From Mycolicibacterium phlei (GTDB lineage: Bacteria > Actinomycetota > Actinomycetes > Mycobacteriales > Mycobacteriaceae): a stretch of 64,000 nucleotides of DNA. This document shows positions 55,670-64,000 of this stretch, piece after piece. The position numbers and the translations under genes were made by a program. The stretch's first letter is position 1; each line of letters starts with the position of its first letter. A model generated the notes under the pieces. The model worked only from the letters and a program-made list of their open reading frames with translations, was not told where the DNA came from and searched no databases. The stretch lies in the NCBI RefSeq assembly GCF_001583415.1, contig NZ_CP014475.1, forward strand, positions 3,162,001-3,226,000, given 5' to 3'.

Positions 55670-56572
55670 ATGCAGGGTGCGAAGGTTCTGGTCACGGGTG
55701 CGACGGGCCAGGTGGCGGCGCCCGTCGCGATGGCTTTGGCCGCCGACAACGAGGTGTGGGGCATCGCGCGGTTCACCGACGCCGCCGCCCGCGAACGGCT
55801 CACCGCCGCCGGCGTGCACTGCCACAGCGTCAACCTGGCGACCGGCGAATTCGACGGCGTCCCTCACGATTTCGACTATGTGCTGAACTTCGCGGTGGCC
55901 AAGAGCGGGCGCTGGGACAAGGATCTGGCCGCCAACGCCGAGTCGGCCGGGCTGCTGATGGCCCACTGCCCCGATGCGACGGCGTTTCTGCACTGCTCGT
56001 CGGCGGCGGTCTACGATCCGCCCGGCGACGAGCCGCGCACCGAGACCAGCGCGCTCGGCGACAACCACAGGCACCTGTTCCCAACGTATTCCATCTCCAA
56101 GATCGCCGGCGAGACCGTGGTCCGGACGATGGCGCGCACGCTCGGCGTGCCCACCGTGATCGCGCGCCTCAACGTGCCCTACGGCGACAACGGGGGCTGG
56201 CCGTTCTTCCACCTCGAGATGATCCTGTCCGGGATGCCGATCCCGGTGCCGCCCGGCGGGCCCGCGTTCTACAACCCGATCCACGAGCGCGACATCATCG
56301 CCTCGCTGCCGAAACTGCTTGCCGCCGCTGATGTTCCGGCGGTCACCGTGAACTGGGCCGGCGAACAGACGATCAGCCTGCAGGAGTGGTGCGAGTATCT
56401 GGGCTCGCTGGTGGGCCGCGAACCGGTGTTCACCGTCGACGAGCACGCGCTGCGCGGCAACCCGGTGAACATCAGCCGGTTCAGGCAGCTCGGCGGCACC
56501 ACCACGGTGGACTGGCGCGACGGGCTGCGCGCGCTGGCGGCCACCACGCATCCGGAGCTTGTCAGCGCGTAA
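55670..56572 (+). CDS. NAD-dependent epimerase/dehydratase (extended SDR) family protein
   Basis: A 300-residue extended SDR. The cofactor motif G-A-T-G-Q-V-A is at about 10-16, F-L-H-C-S-S-A-A-V-Y in the Ser region, and the catalytic pair in Y-S-I-S-K (about 141-145). The later N-P-I-H-E-R-D-I-I is typical of sugar-nucleotide or lipid-linked epimerases. The substrate is not evident. It stands alone between dapB and aldR. Confidence 0.87.
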   Translation: MQGAKVLVTGATGQVAAPVAMALAADNEVWGIARFTDAAARERLTAAGVHCHSVNLATGEFDGVPHDFDYVLNFAVAKSGRWDKDLAANAESAGLLMAHCPDATAFLHCSSAAVYDPPGDEPRTETSALGDNHRHLFPTYSISKIAGETVVRTMARTLGVPTVIARLNVPYGDNGGWPFFHLEMILSGMPIPVPPGGPAFYNPIHERDIIASLPKLLAAADVPAVTVNWAGEQTISLQEWCEYLGSLVGREPVFTVDEHALRGNPVNISRFRQLGGTTTVDWRDGLRALAATTHPELVSA

Positions 56573-56577
56573 CGGAC

Positions 56578-57093
56578 CTACAGCGGTGACGCCCCGCGCA
56601 GGTGCTCGAAGATCAGCGAGGTCTGGGTGCCCGCGACGTCGGGGTCGGCGTTGAGGTTCTCCACGACGAAGGAGCGCAGGTCGTCGGTGTCGCGGGCGGC
56701 GACGTGCAGGATGAAGTCGTCGGCCCCGGCGAGGAAGTAGACGTCCATCACCTGCGGGCGCTGCCGGATCTGGCGGATGAAGCTGTGGATCTTGCCGCGC
56801 GCGTTGGACTGCAGGCTGACCGAGATCATCGCCTGCAGCGGCAGCCCGATCGCGGCGGGATCGATGTCGGTGTAGAAGCCCCGGATCACCCCGGTCTCCA
56901 TCAGCCGGCGGACCCGGCCGTGGCAGGTCGACGGCGCGATGCCGACCAGGTCGGCCAGCGCGTTGTTGGACAGCCGGGCGTCGCGGTGCAGGGCGGTCAG
57001 TATGCGCCGGTCGACGTCGTCGAGGGTGACCGGCCGAAAATCCTTCGGCGCCGCGCCTCCGGAAACACCCGATTTCGATGATCCTTCACTCAA
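56578..57093 (-). CDS. aldR: Lrp/AsnC-family regulator AldR
   Basis: A 171-residue Lrp/AsnC protein: helix-turn-helix L-S-N-N-A-L-A-D-L-V-G-I-A-P-S-T-C-H-G-R-V-R-R-L, then the RAM ligand-binding domain (about 85-165, F-L-A-G-A-D-D-F-I-L-H-V). It is divergent from ald, which AldR represses in mycobacteria, with alanine as co-effector. I choose the TTG at 57093 because AGAGGAG stands five bases before it; ATG at 57117 is the alternative. Confidence 0.88.
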   Translation of the reverse strand: MSEGSSKSGVSGGAAPKDFRPVTLDDVDRRILTALHRDARLSNNALADLVGIAPSTCHGRVRRLMETGVIRGFYTDIDPAAIGLPLQAMISVSLQSNARGKIHSFIRQIRQRPQVMDVYFLAGADDFILHVAARDTDDLRSFVVENLNADPDVAGTQTSLIFEHLRGASPL

Positions 57094-57188
57094 GACGGCT
57101 CCTCTAAGAATTTCCATCGACTTTCTTGCCACTGTACCGAAGTTTCTTCAAAATTATCCCAACAATCAGCCAGTCCTGAGGAGCTGTC

Positions 57189-58304
57189 ATGCGCGTCGGA
57201 ATCCCGACCGAGATCAAGAACCACGAGTACCGCGTCGCCATCACGCCCGCCGGCGTCGCCGAACTGGTCCACCGCGGCCACGAGGTGATCATCCAGGCCG
57301 GCGCCGGTGAGGGTTCGGCCATCTCCGACGCCGACTTCAAGCGCGCCGGCGCCCAGATCATCAACAGCGCCGACCAGGTGTGGGCCGAGGCCGACCTGCT
57401 GCTGAAGGTCAAGGAGCCGATCGAGGCCGAGTACTCCCGGCTGCGGGAGGGCCAGGTGCTGTTCACCTACCTGCACCTGGCCGCCTCCAAGCCGTGCACC
57501 GACGCCCTGCTGGCGTCGAAGACCACCTCGATCGCCTATGAGACCGTCCAGACCGCCGACGGGGCGCTGCCGCTGCTGGCCCCGATGAGCGAGGTCGCCG
57601 GCCGGCTGTCGGCGCAGGTCGGCGCCTATCACCTGATGAAGGCCCACGGCGGGCGCGGCGTCCTGATGGGCGGCGTGCCCGGGGTGGCGCCCGCCGACGT
57701 CGTCGTCATCGGTGGCGGCACCGCCGGCTACAACGCCGCCCGCGTCGCCGCCGGTATGGGGGCGCACGTCACCGTGTTCGACGTCAGCATCAACAAGCTG
57801 CGCGAGGTGGACGCGGAGTTCGGCGGCCGCATCGAGACCCGCTACTCGTCGACCCTCGAGCTCGAGGACGCCGTCAAGCGCGCCGACCTGGTCATCGGCG
57901 CCGTGCTGGTGCCGGGCGCCAAGGCGCCCAAACTGGTGACCAACTCGACGGTCGCGCACATGAAGCCGGGCGCGGTGCTCGTCGACATCGCCATCGACCA
58001 GGGCGGCTGCTTCGAGGACTCGCGGCCGACCACCCACGCCGACCCGACGTTCGCCGTCCACGACACGATCTTCTACTGCGTCGCCAACATGCCCGGCGCG
58101 GTGCCGCGGACCTCGACGTTCGCGCTGACCAACGCCACCATGCCGTACGTGCTCAAGCTCGCCGACCAGGGCTGGCAGGCGGCCTGCCGGGCCGACGCGG
58201 CGCTGGCCAAGGGCCTGTCCACGCATCAGGGCGCGCTGCTGTCCGAGCAGGTCGCGCTCGACCTGGACCTGCCATTCACCGACCCGGCGTCGGTCCTGGT
58301 CTGA
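57189..58304 (+). CDS. ald: L-alanine dehydrogenase
   Basis: A 371-residue enzyme for reversible oxidative deamination of alanine to pyruvate with NAD. The N-terminus [17 protein letters not shown] carries the substrate Arg15, K-V-K-E-P holds Lys75-type residues, His96 is in Y-L-H-L-A, and the Rossmann motif [11 protein letters not shown] is at about 174. GAGGAG precedes the ATG. The 95-bp gap to aldR is A/T-rich and holds GAAG-TTT-CTTC (57139-57149), suitable for AldR binding. Confidence 0.97.
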   Translation: MRVGIPTEIKNHEYRVAITPAGVAELVHRGHEVIIQAGAGEGSAISDADFKRAGAQIINSADQVWAEADLLLKVKEPIEAEYSRLREGQVLFTYLHLAASKPCTDALLASKTTSIAYETVQTADGALPLLAPMSEVAGRLSAQVGAYHLMKAHGGRGVLMGGVPGVAPADVVVIGGGTAGYNAARVAAGMGAHVTVFDVSINKLREVDAEFGGRIETRYSSTLELEDAVKRADLVIGAVLVPGAKAPKLVTNSTVAHMKPGAVLVDIAIDQGGCFEDSRPTTHADPTFAVHDTIFYCVANMPGAVPRTSTFALTNATMPYVLKLADQGWQAACRADAALAKGLSTHQGALLSEQVALDLDLPFTDPASVLV

Positions 58305-58332
58305 GTCACCTCACCGGCCCGTCATGTGACGC

Positions 58333-58360
58333 AGCCCGGCACCTTTAGGGGTGCCGGGCT
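58333..58360 (+). terminator. Hairpin terminator after ald
   Basis: An 11-bp stem, AGCCCGGCACC (58333-58343) with GGTGCCGGGCT (58350-58360), around six bases, 28 bases after the ald stop, followed by GAAAACA. Confidence 0.75.
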
Positions 58361-58485
58361 GAAAACATAGGGAATCGCCCGATTCCTCCCCACCCGGGTG
58401 TGCAATACGGTTGACCTCAGCGGCTGGCGCTCGCGGCCCGTGGGGGGAGCTGCGAGTGCGTGGGGGGACAGCCGCTCTTGTTTCA

Positions 58486-58527
58486 CCAGCCGAACGCCCG
58501 GCCATCGAGGGGTGGCCGGGCGGCTGG
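58486..58527 (-). terminator. Hairpin terminator after the beta-lactamase gene
   Basis: CCAGCC pairs with GGCTGG at the base (58486-58491 and 58522-58527), then GCCCGGCCA with TGGCCGGGC (58496-58504 and 58513-58521). It lies six bases beyond the stop at 58534 on the minus strand. Confidence 0.65.
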
Positions 58528-58533
58528 GTTCAT

Positions 58534-59409
58534 TCAGGCCAGCAGGCCGGGCACCAGCAGGCCGGCGAGTTCGCCGATCACCGGGCGCAGCGTGGGGGCG
58601 TCCGGATCGTCGCCCGCCGTGCGGGCCATCAGCGCCAGCAGTAGGCGTTCTCCGCGCGGCCCGTAGGCGACGCCGACGTCGTTGCTGCTGGCGTAGTCGC
58701 CGCTGCCGGTCTTGTCCGCGGTGGTCCAGCCCGCGGGCAGGCCCTCCCGCATGCTCGAGGTCTCGTTGGCGCGCATCCACCGCACGAGCAGCTCGCGCTG
58801 CGGTGCGCCCAGTGCGTCCCCGGTCAACAGCGCGCGGTAGCCGCCGCCGATCGCCTCCGGGGTGGAGGTGTCGCGGGGGTCGCCCGGCTCCGCGGAGTTC
58901 AGCGCGATCTCCCAGCGGTCCAGCCGGGTGCGCTCATCGCCGATGCTGCGGGCGAACGCCGTGATCGCCTGCGGTCCCCCGATGGTCTGCAGCAGCAGGT
59001 TGCCCGCGGTGTTGTCGCTGATCTGCAGCGCCGCCTGGCACAGCTCGTCGAGTGTCATATCGCCGCCGGCGCGGGGTTCGGTGCGCGGTGAGTGCCGCAC
59101 GATCGCCGCGGGGTCGACGAAAACCGGGTCGGTCAACGACAGTTCGCCGCGTTCGGCCATCTGCAGTACCCGCGCGGCGGCGTAGGTCTTGAAGGTGGAG
59201 CACATCGCGAACGGCTCTTGCGCGCGGTGCGTGACGGTGCGGCCGGTGGCCAGGTTGACCGCGTAGACGCCGATGCGCGCGTTGTGCCGTTGTTCGAGTG
59301 CTCGGATCGCGGTCAGCGGGGACTCGGCTCGCGCCGGTCGGACCGGGGTCAGGGCGAGGGCGGCCAGGGCGGCCCCGCCGGCCAGGACAGTACGCCGGGA
59401 CAAGATCAT
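58534..59409 (-). CDS. blaS: Class A beta-lactamase, Tat-type signal (BlaS type)
   Basis: A 291-residue serine beta-lactamase. The N-terminal S-R-R-T-V-L-A-G-G and the A-R-A cleavage site (about residue 28) indicate twin-arginine export. The catalytic motifs are complete: C-S71-T-F-K74, S131-D-N133, Glu167 in D-R-W-E-I-A-L-N, and K233-T-G-S-G-D. It hydrolyses penicillins and related drugs in the cell envelope. Location beside ald/aldR recalls BlaS of M. smegmatis (from memory). The ATG at 59409 has TACGCT six bases upstream, so probably leaderless. Confidence 0.94.
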   Translation of the reverse strand: MILSRRTVLAGGAALAALALTPVRPARAESPLTAIRALEQRHNARIGVYAVNLATGRTVTHRAQEPFAMCSTFKTYAAARVLQMAERGELSLTDPVFVDPAAIVRHSPRTEPRAGGDMTLDELCQAALQISDNTAGNLLLQTIGGPQAITAFARSIGDERTRLDRWEIALNSAEPGDPRDTSTPEAIGGGYRALLTGDALGAPQRELLVRWMRANETSSMREGLPAGWTTADKTGSGDYASSNDVGVAYGPRGERLLLALMARTAGDDPDAPTLRPVIGELAGLLVPGLLA

Positions 59410-59415
59410 TGCCCC

Positions 59416-59421
59416 AGCGTA
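59416..59421 (-). promoter_or_regulatory. -10 element for leaderless blaS
   Basis: TACGCT on the minus strand, six bases before the ATG at 59409, between pepR and blaS. Confidence 0.58.
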
Positions 59422-59427
59422 TGGGAT

Positions 59428-60768
59428 TCAGCCGGCGATTTTCCGAAGCGGCTGCGGCAGCGACTTTTTCGAAGTTTGCGGGCCGAGGACCGCGCCGCCG
59501 AACGGCCGGCTCAGCAGCTTGCGGGCCACCGCGTTGACGTCGTCGAGCGTCACCGCCTCGATCTTGGCCAGGGTCTCCTCGAGGGTGCGGTGCTCACCGT
59601 AATGCAGTTCGCTGCGGCCGATTCGGTTCATTCGCGACCCGGAGTCCTCCAGGCCGAGCACCAGGCTGCCGCGCACCTGCCCCTTGGCGATCCGGCACTC
59701 GGTCTCGGTGATGCCGTCGCGCGCCACGGATTCCAGCACCTCGGTGGTCACCCGCGCCACCTCGCTGAACCGCTCCGGCAAGCACCCCGCGTACACCGAC
59801 AGCGCGCCGCAGTCGGCGAACGTGTCCACCGTCGAGTACACCGAGTACGCCAGCCCGCGGTTCTCCCGAACCTCTTGGAACAGGCGCGAACTCAGGCCCC
59901 CGCCGAGCGCGGTGTTGAGCACCGTCAACGCCCAGCGGTCCTCCCAGTGCCGGCCGGGGGTGCGCACCCCGATCGTCATGTGGGTCTGTTCGCAGTCGCG
60001 GTTGACCACCGTCAGCACCGGTTTACCGCTGACCCGCCCGGCGCCCTTGCGCGGCGGCACCGGGGTGCGGCCGCGCACCAGCCGGGCACCGAAGTACTCG
60101 CGGGCCAGGCCGACGACCTCGTCGTGGTCGACGTTGCCGGCGACCGCCAGCACCATCCGCTCGGGCGTGTAGCGGCGCTGATGGAAGGAGTGCAGCTGGG
60201 CGCGGGTCATCGCCGAGATCGACTCGGCGCTGCCGATCACCGGGCGGCCCACCGGGTGGTTGCCGAACATCGCCGACAGGAAGACGTCGCCGAGGGTGTC
60301 CTCGGGGTCGTCGTCGCGCATCGCGATCTCCTCGAGCACCACGTCGCGCTCGACCTCGACGTCCTCGGCGGCGCACCTGCCCCGCAGCACGACGTCGGCG
60401 ACCAGGTCGACCGCCAGCTCCAGATCGCTGTCGAGCACGTGGGCGTAGTAGCAGGTGTGCTCGCGCGCGGTGAACGCGTTGAGCTCACCGCCCACCGCGT
60501 CCACCGCCTGTGCGATGTCGACCGCTGTGCGCGTCGGCGTCGACTTGAACAGCAGGTGCTCGAGGAAGTGCGCCGCACCGGCGACGGTGGGGCCCTCGTC
60601 GCGGGAACCGACGTTGACCCACACCCCCACCGACGCGGAGTGCACCGACGGGACGTGCTCGGTGACCACACGCAGGCCACCGGGCAGCACGGTACGGCGG
60701 ACCGCTACCGAGGAATCATCGCCGCGGTGCGAGCGGCGCAACTGTTTAGCTGCTCGCCGTGGCGGCAT
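59428..60768 (-). CDS. pepR: M16-family zinc metallopeptidase (PepR)
   Basis: A 446-residue M16B peptidase. The inverted zinc motif H-x2-E-H is His67-Phe-Leu-Glu70-His71 in A-H-F-L-E-H-L-L-F, with the third Glu about 75 residues on in [17 protein letters not shown] lies in the second half. The family degrades small peptides; counterpart Rv2782c. The ATG at 60768 overlaps the pnp stop by 23 bases, so it is translated after pnp from one mRNA; a longer reading would lie deep in pnp. Confidence 0.92.
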   Translation of the reverse strand: MPPRRAAKQLRRSHRGDDSSVAVRRTVLPGGLRVVTEHVPSVHSASVGVWVNVGSRDEGPTVAGAAHFLEHLLFKSTPTRTAVDIAQAVDAVGGELNAFTAREHTCYYAHVLDSDLELAVDLVADVVLRGRCAAEDVEVERDVVLEEIAMRDDDPEDTLGDVFLSAMFGNHPVGRPVIGSAESISAMTRAQLHSFHQRRYTPERMVLAVAGNVDHDEVVGLAREYFGARLVRGRTPVPPRKGAGRVSGKPVLTVVNRDCEQTHMTIGVRTPGRHWEDRWALTVLNTALGGGLSSRLFQEVRENRGLAYSVYSTVDTFADCGALSVYAGCLPERFSEVARVTTEVLESVARDGITETECRIAKGQVRGSLVLGLEDSGSRMNRIGRSELHYGEHRTLEETLAKIEAVTLDDVNAVARKLLSRPFGGAVLGPQTSKKSLPQPLRKIAG

Positions 60769-63001
60769 CTGCGGGTTCAGTCTTGGCCGACTCCGCTGCA
60801 GCGTCCTCTTCGTCCACCAGGACCAGTGAGATCTTGCCGCGGTTGTCGATGTCGGCGATCTCCACACGGATCTTGTCGCCTACCTTCACGACATCCTCGA
60901 CCTTGGCGATCCGCTTGCCCTTGCCCAGCTTCGAGATGTGCACCAGGCCGTCCCGGCCGGGCAGCAGCGACACGAAGGCACCGAAATCGGTTGTCTTGAC
61001 CACGGTTCCGAGGAACCGCTCACCGACCTTGGGCAGCTGCGGGTTGGCGATCGCGTTGATCCGGTCGATGGCGGCCTGCGCCGACGGACCGTCGGTCGCG
61101 CCGACGAACACGGTGCCGTCGTCCTCGATCGAGATCTGGGCGCCGGTCTCCTCGGTGATCGCGTTGATGATCTTGCCCTTCGGCCCGATCACCTCGCCGA
61201 TCTTGTCCACCGGCACCTTGATCGTGGTGATCCGTGGCGCGTACGGGCTCATCTCGTCGGGCTCGCTGATCGCCTCGGCCATCACATCGAGGATGGTCAG
61301 CCGGGCGTCCTTGGCCTGCGCCAGCGCACCGGCCAGCACCTGCGACGGGATGCCGTCGAGCTTGGTGTCCAGCTGCAGCGCGGTGACGAAGTCCTTGGTG
61401 CCGGCGACCTTGAAGTCCATGTCGCCGAACGCGTCCTCGGCACCGAGGATGTCGGTCAGCGCGACGAACCGGCGCTCGACCTTGCCGTCCACCTCGATGT
61501 CGTCGGACACCAGACCCATCGCGATACCCGCGACCGGGGCCTTCAGCGGCACACCGGCGTTGAGCAGCGCCAGCGTCGACGCGCACACCGAGCCCATCGA
61601 GGTGGAACCGTTGGAGCCCAACGCCTCCGACACCTGACGGATGGCGTACGGGAACTCCTCGACGCTCGGCAGCACCGGCACCAGGGCCCGCTCCGCCAGC
61701 GCGCCGTGGCCGATCTCGCGGCGCTTCGGCGAGCCGACGCGGCCGGTCTCACCGGTCGAGTACGGCGGGAAGTTGTAGTGGTGCATGTAGCGCTTGGTGG
61801 TCTCCGGCCCCAGCGAGTCGATCTGCTGGGCCATCTTGATCATGTCGAGGGTGGTGATGCCCAGGATCTGGGTCTCACCGCGCTCGAACAGCGCGCTGCC
61901 GTGCGCCCGCGGAACCACCGCGACCTCGGCGCTGAGCGCCCGGATGTCGGTGATGCCACGTCCGTCGATGCGGAAGTGGTCGGTCAGGATGCGCTGGCGC
62001 ACAAGCTTCTTGGTCAGCGACCGGAACGCGGCGCCGATCTCCTTCTCGCGGCCCTCGTACTGCTCGGCCAGGCGCTCGAGCACCTCAACCTTGATCTCGT
62101 CGGTGCGCTCGTTGCGCTCGTTCTTGCCGGCGATGGTCAGCGCCTCCGACAGCGCCTCGGTGGCAACCGCGGCGACGGCGTCGTAGACGTCCTGCTCGTA
62201 GTCCGGGAAGATCGGGAACTCACCGACCGGCTTGGCGGCGCGGTCGGCCAGCGCCTGCTGGGCCTCGCACAGCGCCTTGATGAACGGCTTGGCGGCCTCC
62301 AGGCCCTCGGCCACGACGGCCTCGGTCGGCGCCTGCGCGCCACCGGCGATCAGCTCGACGACGTTCTCGGTGGCCTCCGCCTCGACCATCATGATCGCCA
62401 CGTCACCGTCCTCGAGCACGCGCCCGGCGACGACCATGTCGAACACCGCACCCTCGAGCTGCTTGACGGTCGGGAACGCCACCCAGGTCCCGTCGATCAG
62501 GGCGATGCGCACGCCGCCGATCGGACCGGAGAACGGCAGACCGGCCAGCTGGGTGGACGCCGACGCGGCGTTGATCGCGAGCACGTCGTAGAGGTCCTGG
62601 GGATCCAGCGACAGCACGGTCACCACGATCTGGATCTCGTTGCGCAGACCGTCGACGAACGACGGGCGCAGCGGCCGGTCGATCAGGCGGCAGGTCAGGA
62701 TCGCGTCGGTGGAGGGACGGCCCTCACGACGGAAGAACGAGCCGGGGATCCGGCCCGCGGCGTACATCCGCTCCTCGACGTCGACCGTCAGCGGGAAGAA
62801 GTCGAAGTGGTCCTTGGGGGACTTGCTGGCGGTGGTGGCGCTCAGCAGCATCGTCTCGTCATCGAGATAGGCGACGGCGGAGCCGGCGGCCTGCTGGGCG
62901 AGTCGCCCGGTCTCGAAGCGGACGGTACGGGTGCCGAAGCTCCCGTTGTCGATCACGGCGGTCGATTCGTACACGCCGTCTTCAATCTCAACTACAGACA
63001 T
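60746..63001 (-). CDS. pnp: Polyribonucleotide nucleotidyltransferase (PNPase, GpsI)
   Basis: A 751-residue phosphorolytic 3' exoribonuclease. It has two RNase PH domains ([13 protein letters not shown] and I-R-A-L-S-A-E-V), an all-helical linker, F-F-R-R-E-G-R-P-S, the [12 protein letters not shown] motif of the catalytic domain, a KH domain ([13 protein letters not shown]) and a C-terminal S1 domain (D-F-G-A-F-V-S-L). It degrades mRNA and forms RNA tails. With RNase J in this window it is part of the mycobacterial mRNA turnover set. Confidence 0.97.
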   Translation of the reverse strand: MSVVEIEDGVYESTAVIDNGSFGTRTVRFETGRLAQQAAGSAVAYLDDETMLLSATTASKSPKDHFDFFPLTVDVEERMYAAGRIPGSFFRREGRPSTDAILTCRLIDRPLRPSFVDGLRNEIQIVVTVLSLDPQDLYDVLAINAASASTQLAGLPFSGPIGGVRIALIDGTWVAFPTVKQLEGAVFDMVVAGRVLEDGDVAIMMVEAEATENVVELIAGGAQAPTEAVVAEGLEAAKPFIKALCEAQQALADRAAKPVGEFPIFPDYEQDVYDAVAAVATEALSEALTIAGKNERNERTDEIKVEVLERLAEQYEGREKEIGAAFRSLTKKLVRQRILTDHFRIDGRGITDIRALSAEVAVVPRAHGSALFERGETQILGITTLDMIKMAQQIDSLGPETTKRYMHHYNFPPYSTGETGRVGSPKRREIGHGALAERALVPVLPSVEEFPYAIRQVSEALGSNGSTSMGSVCASTLALLNAGVPLKAPVAGIAMGLVSDDIEVDGKVERRFVALTDILGAEDAFGDMDFKVAGTKDFVTALQLDTKLDGIPSQVLAGALAQAKDARLTILDVMAEAISEPDEMSPYAPRITTIKVPVDKIGEVIGPKGKIINAITEETGAQISIEDDGTVFVGATDGPSAQAAIDRINAIANPQLPKVGERFLGTVVKTTDFGAFVSLLPGRDGLVHISKLGKGKRIAKVEDVVKVGDKIRVEIADIDNRGKISLVLVDEEDAAAESAKTEPADAATASS

Positions 63002-63322
63002 GGGTCGTCCGTATGGCCTCTCTGGGTTCAGTGTTGTCCACTGTTCAGCTGTTTTCGCGACGTCACAGCGTGTGAACCACCGACCTCAATGCGGCTACGG
63101 CCATCGATCGAAGCGGCCGGAATCGTTTCCGGCAGCCACTACCGAAGACCGCGCGATCAAGCGGGTCCAGTTGTCATGACGCGCTGGGAACGGTGCTTGC
63201 GGGACTGCAAAGACCGCACCCGGGGTCGTTGGGTGCCGAGAAATCAGCATCCGAACTTGACCATCGTACTCTGCGACGAGTACGCGAAAGAAATCCCGGC
63301 GCGCACGGCGCGCCGGGCGACA
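63002..63322. other. pnp leader and rpsO-pnp intergenic region, 321 bp
   Basis: No convincing gene; lppU, which I recall between these genes in M. tuberculosis, is absent. The rpsO end holds a terminator-like hairpin. The remainder is probably the pnp promoter and 5' leader, in which regulation by PNPase itself would be expected from other bacteria, but no clear stem typical of that was identified. A GTCATGAC palindrome lies at 63173-63180. Confidence 0.55.
63295..63317 (-). terminator. Hairpin terminator after rpsO
   Basis: CCCGGCGCG (63295-63303) and CGCGCCGGG (63309-63317) around five bases. On the minus strand it is followed by ATTTCTTTCG, a partly U-rich tail. It starts five bases after the rpsO stop. 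Confidence 0.75.
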
Positions 63323-63592
63323 TCAGCGACGCAGGCCGAGCCGCTCGATCAGCGAGCGGTAACGCTGCACGTCAACCTGGGCGACGTACTTGAGCAGCCG
63401 GCGCCGACGACCCACCAGCAGCAGCAGACCGCGCCGCGAGTGATGGTCGTGCTTGTGCACCTTCAGGTGCTCGGTCAGGTCCTGGATCCGACGGGTCAGC
63501 AGGGCGACCTGAGCCTCCGGCGAACCGGTGTCGGTCTCGTGCAGGCCGTACTCGGCCAGGATCGCCTTCTTCTGCTCGGCAGTAAGCGCCAC
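63323..63592 (-). CDS. rpsO: 30S ribosomal protein S15
   Basis: An 89-residue S15, exactly the family length, with the rRNA-binding block [34 protein letters not shown] and the end [10 protein letters not shown]. It binds the three-way junction of 16S rRNA in the central domain. I use the GTG at 63592 rather than the one at 63601, because the family starts at this residue. TAAACT (plus strand 63703-63708 as AGTTTA) is a possible -10, giving a leader of about 105 bases. Confidence 0.97.
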   Translation of the reverse strand: MALTAEQKKAILAEYGLHETDTGSPEAQVALLTRRIQDLTEHLKVHKHDHHSRRGLLLLVGRRRRLLKYVAQVDVQRYRSLIERLGLRR

Positions 63593-63702
63593 GGAAATCA
63601 CTCCATCTTTCAGTCCGCGAACAATTTCGGAAAGTGGGGCTCATCGGAGCCTCCCGATCGGCGTGGCCACCGCGAACTGCAGCCCACGCCAGGTCGGCAG
63701 GA

Positions 63703-63708
63703 AGTTTA
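63703..63708 (-). promoter_or_regulatory. Possible -10 element of rpsO
   Basis: TAAACT on the minus strand, about 110 bases before the rpsO GTG. No convincing -35; a tandem repeat lies directly upstream. Confidence 0.4.
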
Positions 63709-63726
63709 ACAGTGGGGTCGGTCCAC

Positions 63727-63767
63727 GACGAAATCGGACGAAAATCGGACGAAATCGGACGAAACCG
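63727..63767. repeat. Four tandem 10-11-bp repeats (GACGAAATCG type) upstream of rpsO
   Basis: GACGAAATCG, GACGAAAATCG, GACGAAATCG and GACGAAACCG follow one another directly. They occupy the gap between the ribF stop and the possible rpsO promoter. Confidence 0.8.
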
Positions 63768-64000
63768 TCAGTCCGTCAGCACCGCGCGGGCGTGTTCGGT
63801 GTCACGGCCCATCTGCGCGATCAGGTCGTCGACGCTGTCGAACTTCTCCATCCCGCGCAGGCGGGCGACGAAGTCGACGGCGACGTGCTGGCCGTACAGG
63901 TCGGCCTCGGCGTCGAGGACGAACGCCTCGACGGTGCGGGTGCGACCGGAGAACGTGGGGTTGGTGCCCACCGACACCGCCGCCTTGTACCGCTGGCCGG
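63768..64000 (-). CDS. ribF: Bifunctional riboflavin kinase/FAD synthetase, 5' part outside window
   Basis: The open frame runs from the stop at 63768 to the right edge without a start. The visible 77 codons are the riboflavin kinase C-terminal domain: G-Q-R-Y-K-A-A-V-S-V-G-T-N-P-T-F, then V-E-A-F-V-L-D, D-L-Y-G-Q-H-V-A-V-D-F and R-G-M-E-K-F-D-S-V-D-D-L-I, typical of RibF ends. The enzyme converts riboflavin to FMN and FAD. An apparent GTG at 63977 is internal. Confidence 0.93.
   Translation of the reverse strand, partial: GQRYKAAVSVGTNPTFSGRTRTVEAFVLDAEADLYGQHVAVDFVARLRGMEKFDSVDDLIAQMGRDTEHARAVLTD

Noticed and set aside
60938..63709. 923-codon open frame on the plus strand
   Set aside because: Antisense to pnp and rpsO, which match families from end to end. 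Composition (His/Asp/Arg/Gly) is that of a shadow frame.

Overview
The window is chromosomal core DNA of a mycobacterium, most likely a rapid grower of the Mycolicibacterium type. It is very GC-rich, reading frames end predominantly in G or C, and the gene order follows, with gaps and insertions, the Mycobacterium tuberculosis stretch from about Rv2704 to Rv2786c (compared from memory, not by search). recA lacks the M. tuberculosis intein. A Tat-type class A beta-lactamase lies beside ald/aldR, and a gluABCD-type glutamate transporter lies between miaB and recA; both arrangements resemble what I recall of M. smegmatis. I see no rRNA, tRNA, CRISPR array, prophage or insertion sequence.

Layout. 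1-4.7 kb: a TetR-type regulator cut by the left edge, RidA, DUF952, a small zinc-ribbon-like protein, a YihY-type membrane protein, a deazaflavin-dependent oxidoreductase and the DUF3039/DUF3099 genes. 4.8-12.2 kb: sigB behind a SigE/SigH-type promoter, ideR, a DUF4192 gene, sthA, PAC2, an alpha/beta hydrolase and a PhzF-like gene. 12.2-16.5 kb: nrdR, the SOS pair chiZ/lexA with LexA boxes between them, and a large LGFP-repeat surface protein. 17-19.5 kb: a molybdopterin oxidoreductase and a CsbD-like protein. 19.5-28.1 kb: hflX, dapF, miaA, a dioxygenase-like gene, a DMT transporter, a DUF349 coiled-coil protein, a membrane protein, and miaB, which carries an apparent one-base frameshift. 28-33 kb: a DszC-like flavin monooxygenase and gluABCD. 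33-35.7 kb: recA-recX followed closely by an F420-type oxidoreductase. 35.7-37.3 kb: a glycosyltransferase and an epoxide hydrolase. 37.3-40.7 kb: the envelope-stress set clgR-pspA-pspM, with cinA and pgsA3 upstream.

40.7-48.7 kb: argA, ftsK, a monooxygenase plus mycofactocin-type SDR pair, and thyX-dapA-rnj. 48.8-53.5 kb: DUF4193, a YcaQ-like protein, thyA-dfrA, a dienelactone hydrolase and a CitE-like lyase. 53.5-60.8 kb: a four-gene dapB operon, an epimerase, aldR/ald, the beta-lactamase and the protease pepR. 60.7 kb to the right edge: pnp, rpsO, and ribF cut by the edge.

Regulatory reading. At least 18 genes show a TANNNT hexamer 6-7 bases before an ATG or GTG, the arrangement expected for leaderless mycobacterial transcripts, and this fixes many starts. 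Stress circuits are dense: SigE/SigH-type promoters before sigB and clgR, and LexA boxes before lexA, chiZ and recA. Lysine/diaminopimelate synthesis (dapA, dapB, dapF), thymidylate and folate metabolism (thyX, thyA, dfrA) and tRNA i6A/ms2i6A modification (miaA, miaB) are spread through the window. I found no convincing new multi-gene system. The items most worth a second look are the miaB frameshift, the 21-bp dyad between the pgsA3 and argA promoters, the tandem repeat on the clgR promoter, the flavin oxidoreductase behind recA-recX, and the 36-bp duplication between thyA and dfrA.
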